The notes: generated by a model not told the origin, from the sequence alone. Numbered from the stretch's first letter, positions 5,317-14,642 are shown. The stretch is 16,918 nucleotides of DNA from Acholeplasmataceae bacterium (GCA_012744295.1 JAAYIB010000122.1:1-16918), one strand, 5' to 3'. Numbers and translations are program-made.

Positions 5317-8300
5317 ATGTTTAAACCGGTTCCGGTAGGAAATAGGACTCGGTATAGCTACGCGAGGATTGTAGAAGTCCTCGAAATGCCTCATTTGATT
5401 GATCTCCAAAAAAAATCGCATGAGTGGTTCCTGCGTGAGGGGTTAAGCGAAATATTCAAAGACATTTCGCCAATCAAAGATTTTACCGGCAATTTGGAAC
5501 TTTCTTTTGAAGGGTTTTCACTCGGTGAGGCTAAGTACAGCGTCGAGGATTGCAAGGAACGAGACTCCAGCTATTCAGCTCCGTTAAATGTCAATGTCAG
5601 ATTATTATACAAAGAAACCGGAGAAATTAAGGAATCAAAGGTCTTCATGGGCGACTTCCCACTGATGACCGAAACCGGCACCTTCATCATCAATGGCGCC
5701 GAACGCGTCATAGTCAGCCAATTGGTTCGTTCGCCGGGAGTTTATTATAACGCGACGATGGACCCCAGCGGCAAAAAGATATACGGCACGACGGTGATAC
5801 CAAATCGTGGCGCCTGGATTGAATTCGAAACCGATATCAATGACGTTGTTTATGCCCGTGTCGACAGAACAAGAAAGCTGCCGGCCACGGTACTTTTGCG
5901 TGCTCTTGGTCTTTCCTCCAATGAGGAAATCTTCAGCGCTTTTAATGCCCATCAAGCGGTGCAGGCTACTTTGGAAAAGGACACGACGACCGGTACCGAG
6001 GAGGCTCTTATTGAAATATACAAGAAGCTGCGCCCGGGTGAGCCGCCAACTGCTGAAAACGCGAGGCAGCTGATTGAGAACACGTTCTTTGATTCAAAAC
6101 GCTACGACCTGGCTAATGTCGGCCGCTATAAACTGAACAAGAAACTAGGCTGGCGCAGGCGTTTGCTCGGCCAAACCTTGGCGGAACCTATTGTTGACGG
6201 TTCTACCGGTGAAATTATCGTTGAGACGGACAGCAGAATCGGTGACGAAGAAATCGACAAAATCGAACAAAGCGGTATTTTTAACGACGGCAGTCTGCAT
6301 TCGGCGGTAGTCGTTTTTCGAAACGAACCGATGAAAATGATGTTTACGGCCGACATTCCGGAAAAGCACCGTACCGTAACCGCAGAGGATATTTTAGCTT
6401 CCTTCAGCTATCTGTTGAACCTGATGGACGGTCACGGAGCTCCGGACGACATAGACCATTTGGGCAACAGACGAGTACGCAGCGTCGGTGAGCTCCTGCA
6501 AAACCAGTTTAGAATCGGTCTTGCCCGTATGGAGCGCGTGGTCAAAGAAAGAATGACCATTCAGGACATCGAGGTCATCACGCCGCAGGCTCTTATCAAC
6601 ATACGACCCGTAGTCGCAGCAATCAAGGAATTTTTTGGTTCCAGCCAGCTGTCGCAGTTCATGGACCAAAATAATCCTTTGGCTGAATTGACCCATAAAC
6701 GCAGACTTTCCGCACTGGGACCGGGCGGGCTCAGCCGTGAACGCGCAGGCTATGAAGTTCGGGACGTTCATCACTCCCATTATGGCCGCATGTGCCCGAT
6801 CGAGACGCCTGAGGGCCCGAACATCGGACTTATCGGCTCTCTTTCAACATTTGCCATCATCAATCGCTTCGGCTTTATGGAAACACCGTACCGCAAGGTT
6901 GACAAGAAAAAAAGAAAAGTTACCGATGAAATTGTGTATCTGACGGCTGACGAAGAGGATGAGTACATCATTGCCCAGGCAAATGAACCGTTAGCGGATG
7001 ACGGCTCCTTTCTGGAAGAGCGTGTCACGGCCCGTTATCTGAACGAGGTGCTTTCCATCCCTGCCGAGCAGGCCGATTATATGGACGTGTCCCCAAAACA
7101 GGTTGTTTCCATCGCGACGGCTTTAATACCGTTTTTGGAAAATGACGATGCCAACCGCGCCCTCATGGGAGCGAACATGCAGCGTCAGGCTGTGCCGCTT
7201 CTCTGCACGCAGTCGCCCGTTGTCGGAACAGGTATGGAATATAAGGTTGCAGTGGACTCGGGCGTCTGTGTTCTGGCAAGGAATGCCGGTACTGTTACCC
7301 GTGCTACTGCCGAAGAAATCCGCGTTAAGACCGATAACGGCGTTGACGTCTATCCACTGCTGAAATTCCGACGTTCCAATCAGGGCACCTGTGTCAACCA
7401 ACGACCGATCGTCGTCAAAGGCGAAGCCATCGTAAAAGGGCAGGTGCTGGCGGACGGACCTGCTACCGACCATGGTGAGCTTGCCCTCGGACACAATGTC
7501 GTAGTTGCCTATATGCCTTGGGAAGGTTACAATTACGAAGACGCTATTCTGCTTAGCGAAGACTTGGTGAAGGCTGATGTTTTTACTTCTATCCATATTG
7601 AAGAATATGATTGTGACGCCCGCGACACTAAGCTTGGCGCGGAAGAAATAACGCGCGACATTCCGAATGTCGCCGAAGAAGCCCTGAAAGACCTGGACGA
7701 ACGAGGAATAATCCGTATTGGAGCCGAAGTGCGTCCGGGGGATATACTTGTAGGCAAGGTTACGCCGAAGGGCGAAACCGAGCTTACTGCCGAAGAACGA
7801 CTGCTGCGGGCAATCTTTGGTGAAAAAGCCCGCGAAGTACGTGACAGTTCCCTGCGTGTTCCCCATGGCGAAGCGGGCAAGATTGTCAGCGTCAAAGTGT
7901 TTACACGTGGAAACGGTGATGAACTGCCGCCGGGAGTTAATGAACAGGTGCGGGTCCACATTGCGCAGAAAAGGAAGATTTCCGAAGGTGACAAGATGGC
8001 CGGCCGACATGGTAACAAGGGCGTTGTATCACGCATTATGCCGAGAGAGGACATGCCTTTCCTGCCTAACGGACAGCCTGTACAGGTTGTTCTGAATCCA
8101 TTGGGTGTTCCGAGTCGTATGAACATCGGTCAGATTCTGGAAGCACATCTTGGCTGGGCTGCCTGCTCGCTTGGACTTAAAATTGAAGCAATGGAGCCGG
8201 GGCTGTCAGAAAAATTGCAGTCGTACGATTATGACACCGATAAGCTTGGCATGCCGCAAGTAATTGAGCATGCGGTAAAAATGGCAGTTCCGGTCTTTGA

Positions 8301-9021
8301 CGGAGCGCACGAGCAAGACCTGAAAAATACGCTCGCGCTTGCCGAGCTTGACCCCAGCGGCAAGACTGTTCTTTATGACGGACGCACGGGAGAGCCTTTT
8401 GACAACAAGGTGACCGTCGGCTGCGTTTACATGCTTAAGCTCCATCATCTTGTTGATGACAAGATACATGCCCGTTCAACCGGACCGTACTCACTCGTTA
8501 CGCAGCAGCCGCTCGGAGGCAAGGCACAATTCGGCGGACAGCGTTTCGGCGAGATGGAGGTATGGGCGCTGGAAGCTTACGGCGCTGCTTATACGCTGCA
8601 GGAAATCATTACCGTTAAGTCCGACGATGTTGTCGGACGCGTCAAGACTTACGAGGCCATCGTCAAGGGCGAAAACATTCCCGAGCCGGGAGTACCGGAG
8701 TCCTTTAAGGTTCTTGTTAAGGAGCTGCAGAGCATCGGCCTTGATATCAAGGTGCTGAATGAGGACGAAGAAGAGATTTCGATGCGCGACAATGATGAAG
8801 ACATAGTCGAAACGGCACGAGAGCTTGACCTTAACCTTGCCGGTGAAATGCCTGCAGCCGTCATTCAGAAGGAAAAAATTACCGCCGGCGAAGATGAAGC
8901 AGCCGAAGACCTCGACCTGATTGCGGATATAGGCAACATCAACCTGGATAACTTTGATGACAAAGAAGAATTCGATGGAATCAACGAAGAAGATACTGGT
9001 TCCAAAGATCATATTGAGTAG
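5317..9021 (+). CDS. rpoB: DNA-directed RNA polymerase subunit beta
   Basis: RpoB forms one side of the RNA polymerase cleft and, with RpoC, the active centre. The product is 1234 residues. It starts MFKPVPVGNRTRYSYARIVE, the Bacillota style. The rifampicin region FGSSQLSQFMDQNNPL runs to HKRRLSALGPGG. Positions equivalent to E. coli D516, H526 and S531 are D450, H460 and S465, all wild type, so no resistance change is seen. The conserved active-centre motif GDKMAGRHGNKG lies downstream. An acidic tail of about 80 residues follows the conserved C-terminal KVLNEDEEE segment; shorter acidic tails are usual in Bacillota. The ribosome-binding site is TGAGGGGTGAT (5299-5309). rpoC starts 17 bases downstream. 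Confidence 0.98.
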   Translation: MFKPVPVGNRTRYSYARIVEVLEMPHLIDLQKKSHEWFLREGLSEIFKDISPIKDFTGNLELSFEGFSLGEAKYSVEDCKERDSSYSAPLNVNVRLLYKETGEIKESKVFMGDFPLMTETGTFIINGAERVIVSQLVRSPGVYYNATMDPSGKKIYGTTVIPNRGAWIEFETDINDVVYARVDRTRKLPATVLLRALGLSSNEEIFSAFNAHQAVQATLEKDTTTGTEEALIEIYKKLRPGEPPTAENARQLIENTFFDSKRYDLANVGRYKLNKKLGWRRRLLGQTLAEPIVDGSTGEIIVETDSRIGDEEIDKIEQSGIFNDGSLHSAVVVFRNEPMKMMFTADIPEKHRTVTAEDILASFSYLLNLMDGHGAPDDIDHLGNRRVRSVGELLQNQFRIGLARMERVVKERMTIQDIEVITPQALINIRPVVAAIKEFFGSSQLSQFMDQNNPLAELTHKRRLSALGPGGLSRERAGYEVRDVHHSHYGRMCPIETPEGPNIGLIGSLSTFAIINRFGFMETPYRKVDKKKRKVTDEIVYLTADEEDEYIIAQANEPLADDGSFLEERVTARYLNEVLSIPAEQADYMDVSPKQVVSIATALIPFLENDDANRALMGANMQRQAVPLLCTQSPVVGTGMEYKVAVDSGVCVLARNAGTVTRATAEEIRVKTDNGVDVYPLLKFRRSNQGTCVNQRPIVVKGEAIVKGQVLADGPATDHGELALGHNVVVAYMPWEGYNYEDAILLSEDLVKADVFTSIHIEEYDCDARDTKLGAEEITRDIPNVAEEALKDLDERGIIRIGAEVRPGDILVGKVTPKGETELTAEERLLRAIFGEKAREVRDSSLRVPHGEAGKIVSVKVFTRGNGDELPPGVNEQVRVHIAQKRKISEGDKMAGRHGNKGVVSRIMPREDMPFLPNGQPVQVVLNPLGVPSRMNIGQILEAHLGWAACSLGLKIEAMEPGLSEKLQSYDYDTDKLGMPQVIEHAVKMAVPVFDGAHEQDLKNTLALAELDPSGKTVLYDGRTGEPFDNKVTVGCVYMLKLHHLVDDKIHARSTGPYSLVTQQPLGGKAQFGGQRFGEMEVWALEAYGAAYTLQEIITVKSDDVVGRVKTYEAIVKGENIPEPGVPESFKVLVKELQSIGLDIKVLNEDEEEISMRDNDEDIVETARELDLNLAGEMPAAVIQKEKITAGEDEAAEDLDLIADIGNINLDNFDDKEEFDGINEEDTGSKDHIE

Positions 9022-9038
9022 AAGGGAGCGATCGATTC

Positions 9039-12000
9039 TTGTTGGACGTAAATAATTTTGACTCAATGCGTATCGGTCTGGCTTCACCCGAACAAATACG
9101 AGATTGGTCGTATGGTGAAGTGCGCAAACCCGAAACAATTAACTACAGAACTTTAAAACCGGAAAGAGACGGTTTGTTTTGTGAAAGAATCTTTGGACCA
9201 ACAAAAGACTGGGAATGTCATTGCGGAAAATACAAGAGAATCCGTTACAAGGGCATAGTGTGCGACAAATGCGGTGTTGAAGTTACGCGCTCCAAAGTTC
9301 GACGCGATCGCATGGGCCATATCGAACTGGCAGCCCCTGTTTCTCATATTTGGTATTTTAAAGGAATTCCGAGCCGCATGGGTTCGATTCTGGACATAGG
9401 CCAGCGCTCATTAGAAAAGGTATTGTACTTTGCCAATTACATAGTTCTTAATCCGGGCGATACGCCGCTTACCAAGAAACAACTTTTGACAGAGGCCGAG
9501 TATATCGAGAATTTCGATAAATACGGCAATCACTTCACCGTCGGCATGGGTGCCGATGCCATCAAGAAGCTGCTGATGGAAATAGACCTTGAAGCGCTTT
9601 CCGTGCAGCTGCGTTCCGAGCTTAAGGGCGAGACCAGCACGCAGAAAAAACGCAATATTGTGCGACGCCTTGAAGTTTGCGAGGCCTTCCTGAAGTCCGG
9701 AAACAGTCCTGACTGGATGATTCTTGACGTCGTGCCGGTCATACCGCCCGAACTGCGGCCAATGGTTCAGTTGGACGGCGGCAGGTTTGCAACCTCTGAC
9801 CTTAATGACCTCTATCGCCGCGTAATAAATCGCAATAATCGGCTGAAAAGGCTGCTTGAGCTTTCCGCTCCGGACATAATTGTACGCAACGAGAAAAGAA
9901 TGTTGCAGGAAGCCGTTGACGCGCTTATCGATAACGGACGCCACGGCAGACCGGTTACCGGACCGGGCAACAGACCGCTTAAATCCTTGTCGGATATGCT
10001 GAAGGGCAAACAAGGCCGCTTCCGTCAGAATCTTCTTGGCAAACGCGTCGACTATTCAGGTCGTTCCGTCATCGTTGTCGGACCGGAACTTAAAATGCAT
10101 CAGTGCGGTTTGCCGAAGGAAATGGCCCTGGAACTGTTCAAACCATTTGTTATGAAGAAGCTTGTCAACAGCGGACAGGCCAATAACATCAAAAGCGCGA
10201 AAAGAATGGTCGAACGTGCCAATGCTGCCGTTTGGGACGTGTTGGAGGATGTAATCAAGGAACACCCGGTACTTCTTAACCGTGCTCCGACTTTGCACAG
10301 GCTTGGTATTCAGGCTTTTGAACCGATTCTCTCCGAGGGGAGGGCTATCAAGCTTCATCCCTTGGTTTGTACTGCTTACAATGCTGACTTCGACGGTGAT
10401 CAGATGGCGGTCCATCTGCCGCTTTCCGCCGAGGCTCAGGCCGAGGCGAGAATGCTGATGCTTTCGGTTAATAACATTCTCGCACCGAAAGACGGCAAGC
10501 CTGTAGCCGTGCCGACACAGGACATGGTTCTTGGCGCCTACTACCTGACAATCTTCAAAGATAACGCCAGAGGCGAGGGCATGAGGTTCAGCAGCGTGAA
10601 TGAGGCCCTTTTAGCTTACTTCCATGACGTTGTCGAACTGCAGGCGCGCGTCAAAATTTACATTCCAAACGCGGAAATTCATCCTGAAAAAAGCAATGAA
10701 GGTTTCAGCCTGGTTACAACTTCTGTCGGTAACGCGATTTTCAATGAAGAACTGCCGCCCGAAATGCGGTACTATTCGAAAACCAAAGAAGGCTGGCTGC
10801 TTGGCCAGCTTGCCGACAAAAAGGAATTGGGCCGCCTTGTGGCGAAGGCCCATAAGCTTTACGGCAACCTGCGCACGGCTGAAATTCTTGACAAAGTCAA
10901 AAAGCTTGGCTATAACTATGCCTGCAGGGCTGGTATCTCGATTGCGGTATCAGACATCAAAATACCGGCGGAAAAGGCAACCATCCTTACAACGGCTGAA
11001 AAGCAGGTTGACAAGGCTGAGACAATGTTCCGGCGCGGTTTGATGTCGGAAGACGAAAGATACCGCAAGGTAATAGACCTTTGGACCAAGGCGACGGAAG
11101 AAGTTACGGAAGCTTTAATGAAAGACACGCTTGATCCTTTTAACCATGTTTACATGATGGCCAAGTCCGGAGCACGCGGTAACGTTCAGCAGATCCGTCA
11201 GCTGGCCGGTATGCGCGGATTGATGGCAGACCCTTCGGGCAGAATCATTGACAGGCCGATCAAAGCCAATTTCCGTGAGGGACTTACGGTACTGGAATAC
11301 TTCATATCAACGCACGGTGCCCGCAAGGGCCTTGCGGATACCGCACTGCGTACGGCTGACTCGGGTTATCTGACCCGCCGTCTCGTAGACGTTGCCCAAG
11401 ACGTAATCGTGCGGGAAGATGACTGTGACGTAATCGGCATGAACATTGTCAAGGAGCGCAGCCGACTTTGCAAGGCAACGCTCGGTTCGAGCCAGAACAA
11501 GCTGAAGGAACTGCTTATAGGGCGCAACCTGGCAGCAAATGTTTTCCATCCGGTTACCGGCGAACTTTTGGTTGAGGCCGATACTGTTATCAGGGAAGAC
11601 ATCCTGAACAAGATAAACGCGGCCAAAGTAATGAGCCTGAATCTTTATGCCAGGGATGACTTTGACGGCGAATCAATTGATACAATGCAGATCAACATCA
11701 GCGACGAACTCGTCCGCAAGGTTTTCAAGGAGCACATGATGCATCACTTCCTTGATAAGCCGCTGGCCGAAAATCTTGTAACTTCAGACGGCACCGTCAT
11801 AGCTAAAACCGGTACGGCGCTTGACGAGGCGACAGTAGACAAAATTCTGGCAAATGATGATGTGAGGGAAGTCAAGGTTCGCAACAACGCGATTGAAGGC
11901 ATTGAAATGGAAGCGATTACCGAAGGCAAAAACAACCAGACGGTCATTGAGTCACTGCGCGACCGTATCATTGGGCGCTATCTGGCAGAAAACATTGAAA

Positions 12001-13001
12001 ATGCCAAGGGCAAAATTGTTTATCACATCAATGATTACATTACTGACGAAATGGCTGATAAGATTGCGGAGCTGAGAACAAGAGTTAAGATTCGTTCCGT
12101 CTTGACCTGCAAGTCAAGGTTCGGCGTCTGCCGAAGGTGTTACGGACGCAATCTGGCGACCGGAAGGATTGTTGACGTCGGCGAAGCGGTCGGAACCATT
12201 GCCGCTCAGTCGATCGGCGAGCCGGGAACGCAGCTTACAATGCGCACCTTCCACACCGGCGGTGTTGCCGGCGACGATATCACGCAAGGCTTGCCGCGTG
12301 TTGAAGAACTTTTTGAGGCACGCAAGCCGAAGCATCCCGGCATACTCAGCGAGCACGCGGGACATGTGCGTATCGTTGAGAAAGACGGCAGCCGTCGTGT
12401 AGTGATAGTTCAGGAAAGCGGGGAGGAAGAGTCTTACGCAATTCCTTACAGCTCGAAGATTCACGTTGCCGAAGGAGAACAAGTCAGCGTGGGTGACCGC
12501 TTGACAGAGGGCTCGCTTAATCCGCATGACATTCTGCGCATTTGCGGCGTCAGAGAGACGCAGCGCTATTTGGTGCAGCAGGTTCTCGGCGTTTACAAGT
12601 CTCAAGGCGTAGAAATAAATGACAAGCATATCGAGGTGGTTGTACGCCAGATGATGCGTAAGATGCGTATTGACGAGGCCGGCGACACCGCGCTGCTGCC
12701 CGGTGAAACCGTTGATGTGGCAGAGTTCGAGGCGCAAAACGCAGAGATGCTTGACCAGGATAAGGAACAGGCAGAAGGACATCCTGTTCTGCTGGGCATT
12801 ACCAAGGCATCGCTGGCAACGGATTCCTTCCTTTCTGCGGCTTCTTTTCAGGAAACCACAAGGAACCTCACGGATGCTGCGATCAAAGGCAAGGTTGATC
12901 CGCTGCTCGGCTTAAAGGAGAATGTCATCATCGGCAAACTGATTCCTGCGGGAACAGGCATGAGCCGTTACCGCAACATCCGCATCAAGTACAACAATTA
13001 A
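9039..13001 (+). CDS. rpoC: DNA-directed RNA polymerase subunit beta'
   Basis: RpoC carries the catalytic magnesium site. The product is 1320 residues, about 120 longer than in B. subtilis. The N-terminal zinc ribbon uses C60, C62, C75 and C78. The Mg-binding motif NADFDGDQ has D450, D452 and D454. The bridge helix is around FISTHGARKGLADTAL (from 755), the trigger loop around QSIGEPGTQLTMRTFHTGG (from 1057). The second zinc site is C796, C1024, C1031 and C1034. C796 and C1024 are 228 apart instead of 74 as in E. coli, because of a repeated module (11427-12107). The TTG start (LLDVNNFD) matches the usual Bacillota N-terminus; AAGGGAG (9022-9028) lies ten bases upstream. Confidence 0.98.
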   Translation: MLDVNNFDSMRIGLASPEQIRDWSYGEVRKPETINYRTLKPERDGLFCERIFGPTKDWECHCGKYKRIRYKGIVCDKCGVEVTRSKVRRDRMGHIELAAPVSHIWYFKGIPSRMGSILDIGQRSLEKVLYFANYIVLNPGDTPLTKKQLLTEAEYIENFDKYGNHFTVGMGADAIKKLLMEIDLEALSVQLRSELKGETSTQKKRNIVRRLEVCEAFLKSGNSPDWMILDVVPVIPPELRPMVQLDGGRFATSDLNDLYRRVINRNNRLKRLLELSAPDIIVRNEKRMLQEAVDALIDNGRHGRPVTGPGNRPLKSLSDMLKGKQGRFRQNLLGKRVDYSGRSVIVVGPELKMHQCGLPKEMALELFKPFVMKKLVNSGQANNIKSAKRMVERANAAVWDVLEDVIKEHPVLLNRAPTLHRLGIQAFEPILSEGRAIKLHPLVCTAYNADFDGDQMAVHLPLSAEAQAEARMLMLSVNNILAPKDGKPVAVPTQDMVLGAYYLTIFKDNARGEGMRFSSVNEALLAYFHDVVELQARVKIYIPNAEIHPEKSNEGFSLVTTSVGNAIFNEELPPEMRYYSKTKEGWLLGQLADKKELGRLVAKAHKLYGNLRTAEILDKVKKLGYNYACRAGISIAVSDIKIPAEKATILTTAEKQVDKAETMFRRGLMSEDERYRKVIDLWTKATEEVTEALMKDTLDPFNHVYMMAKSGARGNVQQIRQLAGMRGLMADPSGRIIDRPIKANFREGLTVLEYFISTHGARKGLADTALRTADSGYLTRRLVDVAQDVIVREDDCDVIGMNIVKERSRLCKATLGSSQNKLKELLIGRNLAANVFHPVTGELLVEADTVIREDILNKINAAKVMSLNLYARDDFDGESIDTMQINISDELVRKVFKEHMMHHFLDKPLAENLVTSDGTVIAKTGTALDEATVDKILANDDVREVKVRNNAIEGIEMEAITEGKNNQTVIESLRDRIIGRYLAENIENAKGKIVYHINDYITDEMADKIAELRTRVKIRSVLTCKSRFGVCRRCYGRNLATGRIVDVGEAVGTIAAQSIGEPGTQLTMRTFHTGGVAGDDITQGLPRVEELFEARKPKHPGILSEHAGHVRIVEKDGSRRVVIVQESGEEESYAIPYSSKIHVAEGEQVSVGDRLTEGSLNPHDILRICGVRETQRYLVQQVLGVYKSQGVEINDKHIEVVVRQMMRKMRIDEAGDTALLPGETVDVAEFEAQNAEMLDQDKEQAEGHPVLLGITKASLATDSFLSAASFQETTRNLTDAAIKGKVDPLLGLKENVIIGKLIPAGTGMSRYRNIRIKYNN
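11427..12107 (+). repeat. Three tandem ~75-residue modules inside RpoC
   Basis: Residues 797-1023 of RpoC divide into three diverged copies. Each has a core of the form IGRxLAEN, then a G followed by two or three hydrophobic residues, then I-T/x-DE--DKI, then a V-rich strand. The cores are LIGRNLAANV (826-835), FLDKPLAENL (904-913) and IIGRYLAENI (977-986), spaced 78 and 73 residues apart. B. subtilis and E. coli have one such module between the first and second cysteines of the zinc site; here there are three. The third copy best matches the canonical one in its first half (EGKNNQTVIESL), and the first copy matches in its second half (HPVTGELLV). Confidence 0.75.
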
Positions 13002-13024
13002 GGATGTCTTATCGGTGCTTTTTG

Positions 13025-13061
13025 AACTCCCGGACCCCTTTAAAGGGGTCCGGGAGTTTTT
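13025..13061 (+). terminator. Very strong intrinsic terminator after rpoC
   Basis: A perfect 17-base inverted repeat, AACTCCCGGACCCCTTT and its complement (13025-13041 and 13042-13058), forms a 15-bp stem with a four-base loop and runs into five T (13057-13061). It begins 23 bases after the rpoC stop codon and ends the rpoBC unit. Confidence 0.95.
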
Positions 13062-13339
13062 AGCTGGCCGCCCTGGCGAAGAGCGGTTAACGACAAATTG
13101 AATGCAAATTTAATAAAATTAAACAAAAACAGAAGTTTTATTAATAAAAATGAAAGGTTAACCATCTTTTAGGAAAAGGCAGTCAAAAAATTCAGCATCT
13201 TAGTTGTAAAATGTTTACACAAAATCTGAAACACAAGCTAAAATTTTCTTGGTGTTACGCCAAATGAAACGCTTGGAAGCGTGTAAACGATTCGTCGCAT
13301 AAACAGTGGGTTTGCTACCCTTTAGGCCTGAGAAAAGTG
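13062..13339 (+). other. AT-rich gene-free spacer between rpoBC and the str operon
   Basis: I see no convincing gene in these 278 bases. They hold an AT-rich inverted repeat TTAATAAAA/TTTTATTAA (13110-13118 and 13136-13144), a palindrome TGTAAA-ATG-TTTACA (13205-13219), and three small adjacent hairpins. These are TTGGTG-TTA-CGCCAA (13249-13263), ACGCTT-GG-AAGCGT (13269-13282) and GGGT-TTGCT-ACCC (13308-13320). A weak promoter-like pair, TTTACA (13214-13219) and TAAAAT (13239-13244) with a 19-base spacer, could transcribe the hairpins. No known RNA family is recognised. Confidence 0.4.
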
Positions 13340-13368
13340 TTGACAGGCAATGTCATGAATGTTACAAT
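13340..13368 (+). promoter_or_regulatory. Sigma-A promoter for the L7Ae-like gene and str operon
   Basis: TTGACA (13340-13345) and TACAAT (13363-13368) are separated by 17 bases. The predicted start near 13375 is about 40 bases upstream of the next gene. No strong terminator is evident between here and fusA, so this is a likely main promoter for the whole downstream unit. Confidence 0.85.
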
Positions 13369-13414
13369 ACATAAGCATCGCAGTATATCTATGTGTTTTT
13401 GGGGGTGTTTATTT

Positions 13415-13666
13415 ATGTCAATGGAACTGTTAAAGGCCGGAGCCAAGCATGTTATTGGCGTAAAGCAAACCGCCAAGGCGATAGAAAAAGGCACTGCCAA
13501 AATTGTTTTTGTTGCGTCCGATGCAGAAGCCGGCGTTGTTGAACCATTGCTCAGGGCTTGCGCCGAGGCAGGTCTTGCCTATGAAGAGACGGCTACAATG
13601 CAGGAACTTGGCAAGGCATGCGGTATTCACGTTGGTGCAGCCGCGGCTGCCATACTCAAGGATTGA
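13415..13666 (+). CDS. rplGB: L7Ae-family K-turn RNA-binding protein (YbxF/RplGB-like)
   Basis: The 83-residue protein MSMELLKAGAKHVIGVKQTAKAIEKG... belongs to the L7Ae/L30e/S12e fold. The conserved core includes GVKQTAKAIEKG, IVFVASDAE and a late CGIHVGAAAAA. The B. subtilis homologue YbxF, encoded at the same place between rpoC and rpsL, binds kink-turn RNA and associates with ribosomes. The position and sequence support the same family, but its exact role is uncertain. The ATG at 13415 is preceded by GGGGGTG (13401-13407) with seven bases between; upstream in-frame starts would overlap the promoter and add sequence without family character. rpsL follows after 73 bases. Confidence 0.9.
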   Translation: MSMELLKAGAKHVIGVKQTAKAIEKGTAKIVFVASDAEAGVVEPLLRACAEAGLAYEETATMQELGKACGIHVGAAAAAILKD

Positions 13667-13690
13667 TAGGAATCCTTTGTGCCTGGCACA
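13658..13690 (+). other. Two small hairpins between the L7Ae-like gene and rpsL
   Basis: AAGGATT/AATCCTT (13658-13664 with 13671-13677) spans the stop codon. TGTGC-CTG-GCACA (13678-13690) follows directly, then TGGG and five T. The second could act as a weak terminator or processing site that lowers or separates expression of the upstream gene. The stem is short, so it is unlikely to block transcription of the essential rpsL operon. Confidence 0.4.
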
Positions 13691-13739
13691 TGGGTTTTTA
13701 TAAACATTAAAACTTATCATACGGGAAGGAGGTGCCGAT

Positions 13740-14126
13740 ATGCCTACAATCAATCAATTGGTTCGTAAAGGTAGAGAGGTCCTTAAACAAAAATCCACTG
13801 CTCCGGCTTTGAAAGAATGTCCGCAAAAGCGTGGTGTTTGCACCAGGGTTTACACAACAACCCCTAAGAAACCTAACTCTGCGTTACGTAAGGTAGCAAG
13901 GGTTCGTTTAACAAACGGTATCGAAGTTACAGCGTATATCCCGGGTATCGGACACAATCTACAAGAGCACAGCGTTGTTCTTATTAGAGGCGGAAGGGTT
14001 AAAGACCTTCCGGGTGTCCGTTATCACATCATTCGTGGTGCGCTTGACACTGCCGGCGTTGCAAATCGTAGCCAGGGCCGTTCAAAATACGGTGCTAAAC
14101 GTGCAAAAGCTGCAGTAAAGAAATAA
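13740..14126 (+). CDS. rpsL: 30S ribosomal protein S12
   Basis: S12 sits at the decoding centre and controls accuracy; it is the target region for streptomycin resistance mutations. The product is 128 residues, close to the usual 124-137. The signature TTTPKKPNSALRKV starts at about residue 39, and GGRVKDLPGVRYH at about 84. The lysines at the classical streptomycin positions (K44 counting Met, equivalent to K43 in E. coli, and the K in RVKDLPG) are wild type. AAGGAGG (13726-13732) lies seven bases before the ATG. It opens the str operon, with rpsG 45 bases downstream. Confidence 0.98.
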   Translation: MPTINQLVRKGREVLKQKSTAPALKECPQKRGVCTRVYTTTPKKPNSALRKVARVRLTNGIEVTAYIPGIGHNLQEHSVVLIRGGRVKDLPGVRYHIIRGALDTAGVANRSQGRSKYGAKRAKAAVKK

Positions 14127-14171
14127 GCAAGCGACTATATCATGAATGATTTCTAAAAAGGAGGGAAACAC

Positions 14172-14642
14172 ATGCCGAGAAAAGGCCCTGTGACTAAAAG
14201 AGATGTTTTGCCGGATCCAGTATACGGTTCAAAACTTTTAACAAGATTCATTAATAAAATCATGCTTGACGGCAAAAAGGGTGTTGCCGAAAGCATTGTC
14301 TATGACGCGTTCGACCTTGTACGTGCCAAAACAGGCAAGGACCCGTTGGAAGTATTCGATACTGCCATGAAGAACGTGATGCCAATCCTGGAAGTTCGTG
14401 CCCGCCGTGTTGGTGGCGCCAACTATCAGGTGCCGGTCGAAGTTCGTGCAGACCGTAAAACTACGCTGGGCATTCGCTGGTTAGTCAACTACTCGCGTCT
14501 GCGTGGCGAAAGAACGATGTGCGAGCGCGTTGCCGGCGAGATTATGGATGCCGCAAACAGCACCGGCGCAGCCGTTAAAAAGCGCGAAGACACCCATAAG
14601 ATGGCTGAAGCCAATAAGGCTTTCGCTCACTACCGCTGGTAA
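14172..14642 (+). CDS. rpsG: 30S ribosomal protein S7
   Basis: S7 nucleates assembly of the head of the 30S subunit on the 3' major domain of 16S rRNA and contacts the E-site tRNA. The product is 156 residues, the standard Bacillota length. It starts MPRKGPVTKRDVLPDPVYGS, contains the conserved VRARRVGGANYQVPVEV segment and ends AEANKAFAHYRW. AAGGAGG (14158-14164) lies seven bases before the ATG. In E. coli S7 represses its operon by binding between rpsL and rpsG; I see no clear equivalent structure in the 45-base gap here. Confidence 0.98.
   Translation: MPRKGPVTKRDVLPDPVYGSKLLTRFINKIMLDGKKGVAESIVYDAFDLVRAKTGKDPLEVFDTAMKNVMPILEVRARRVGGANYQVPVEVRADRKTTLGIRWLVNYSRLRGERTMCERVAGEIMDAANSTGAAVKKREDTHKMAEANKAFAHYRW

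Noticed and set aside
6640..6720. Possible rifampicin-resistance changes in RpoB and streptomycin-resistance changes in S12.
   Set aside because: The residues at the classical positions are the wild-type ones in both proteins.
13337..13414. Upstream in-frame extension of the L7Ae-like gene (26 extra residues).
   Set aside because: It would start inside the promoter -35 region, lacks a ribosome-binding site and adds residues unlike the family.
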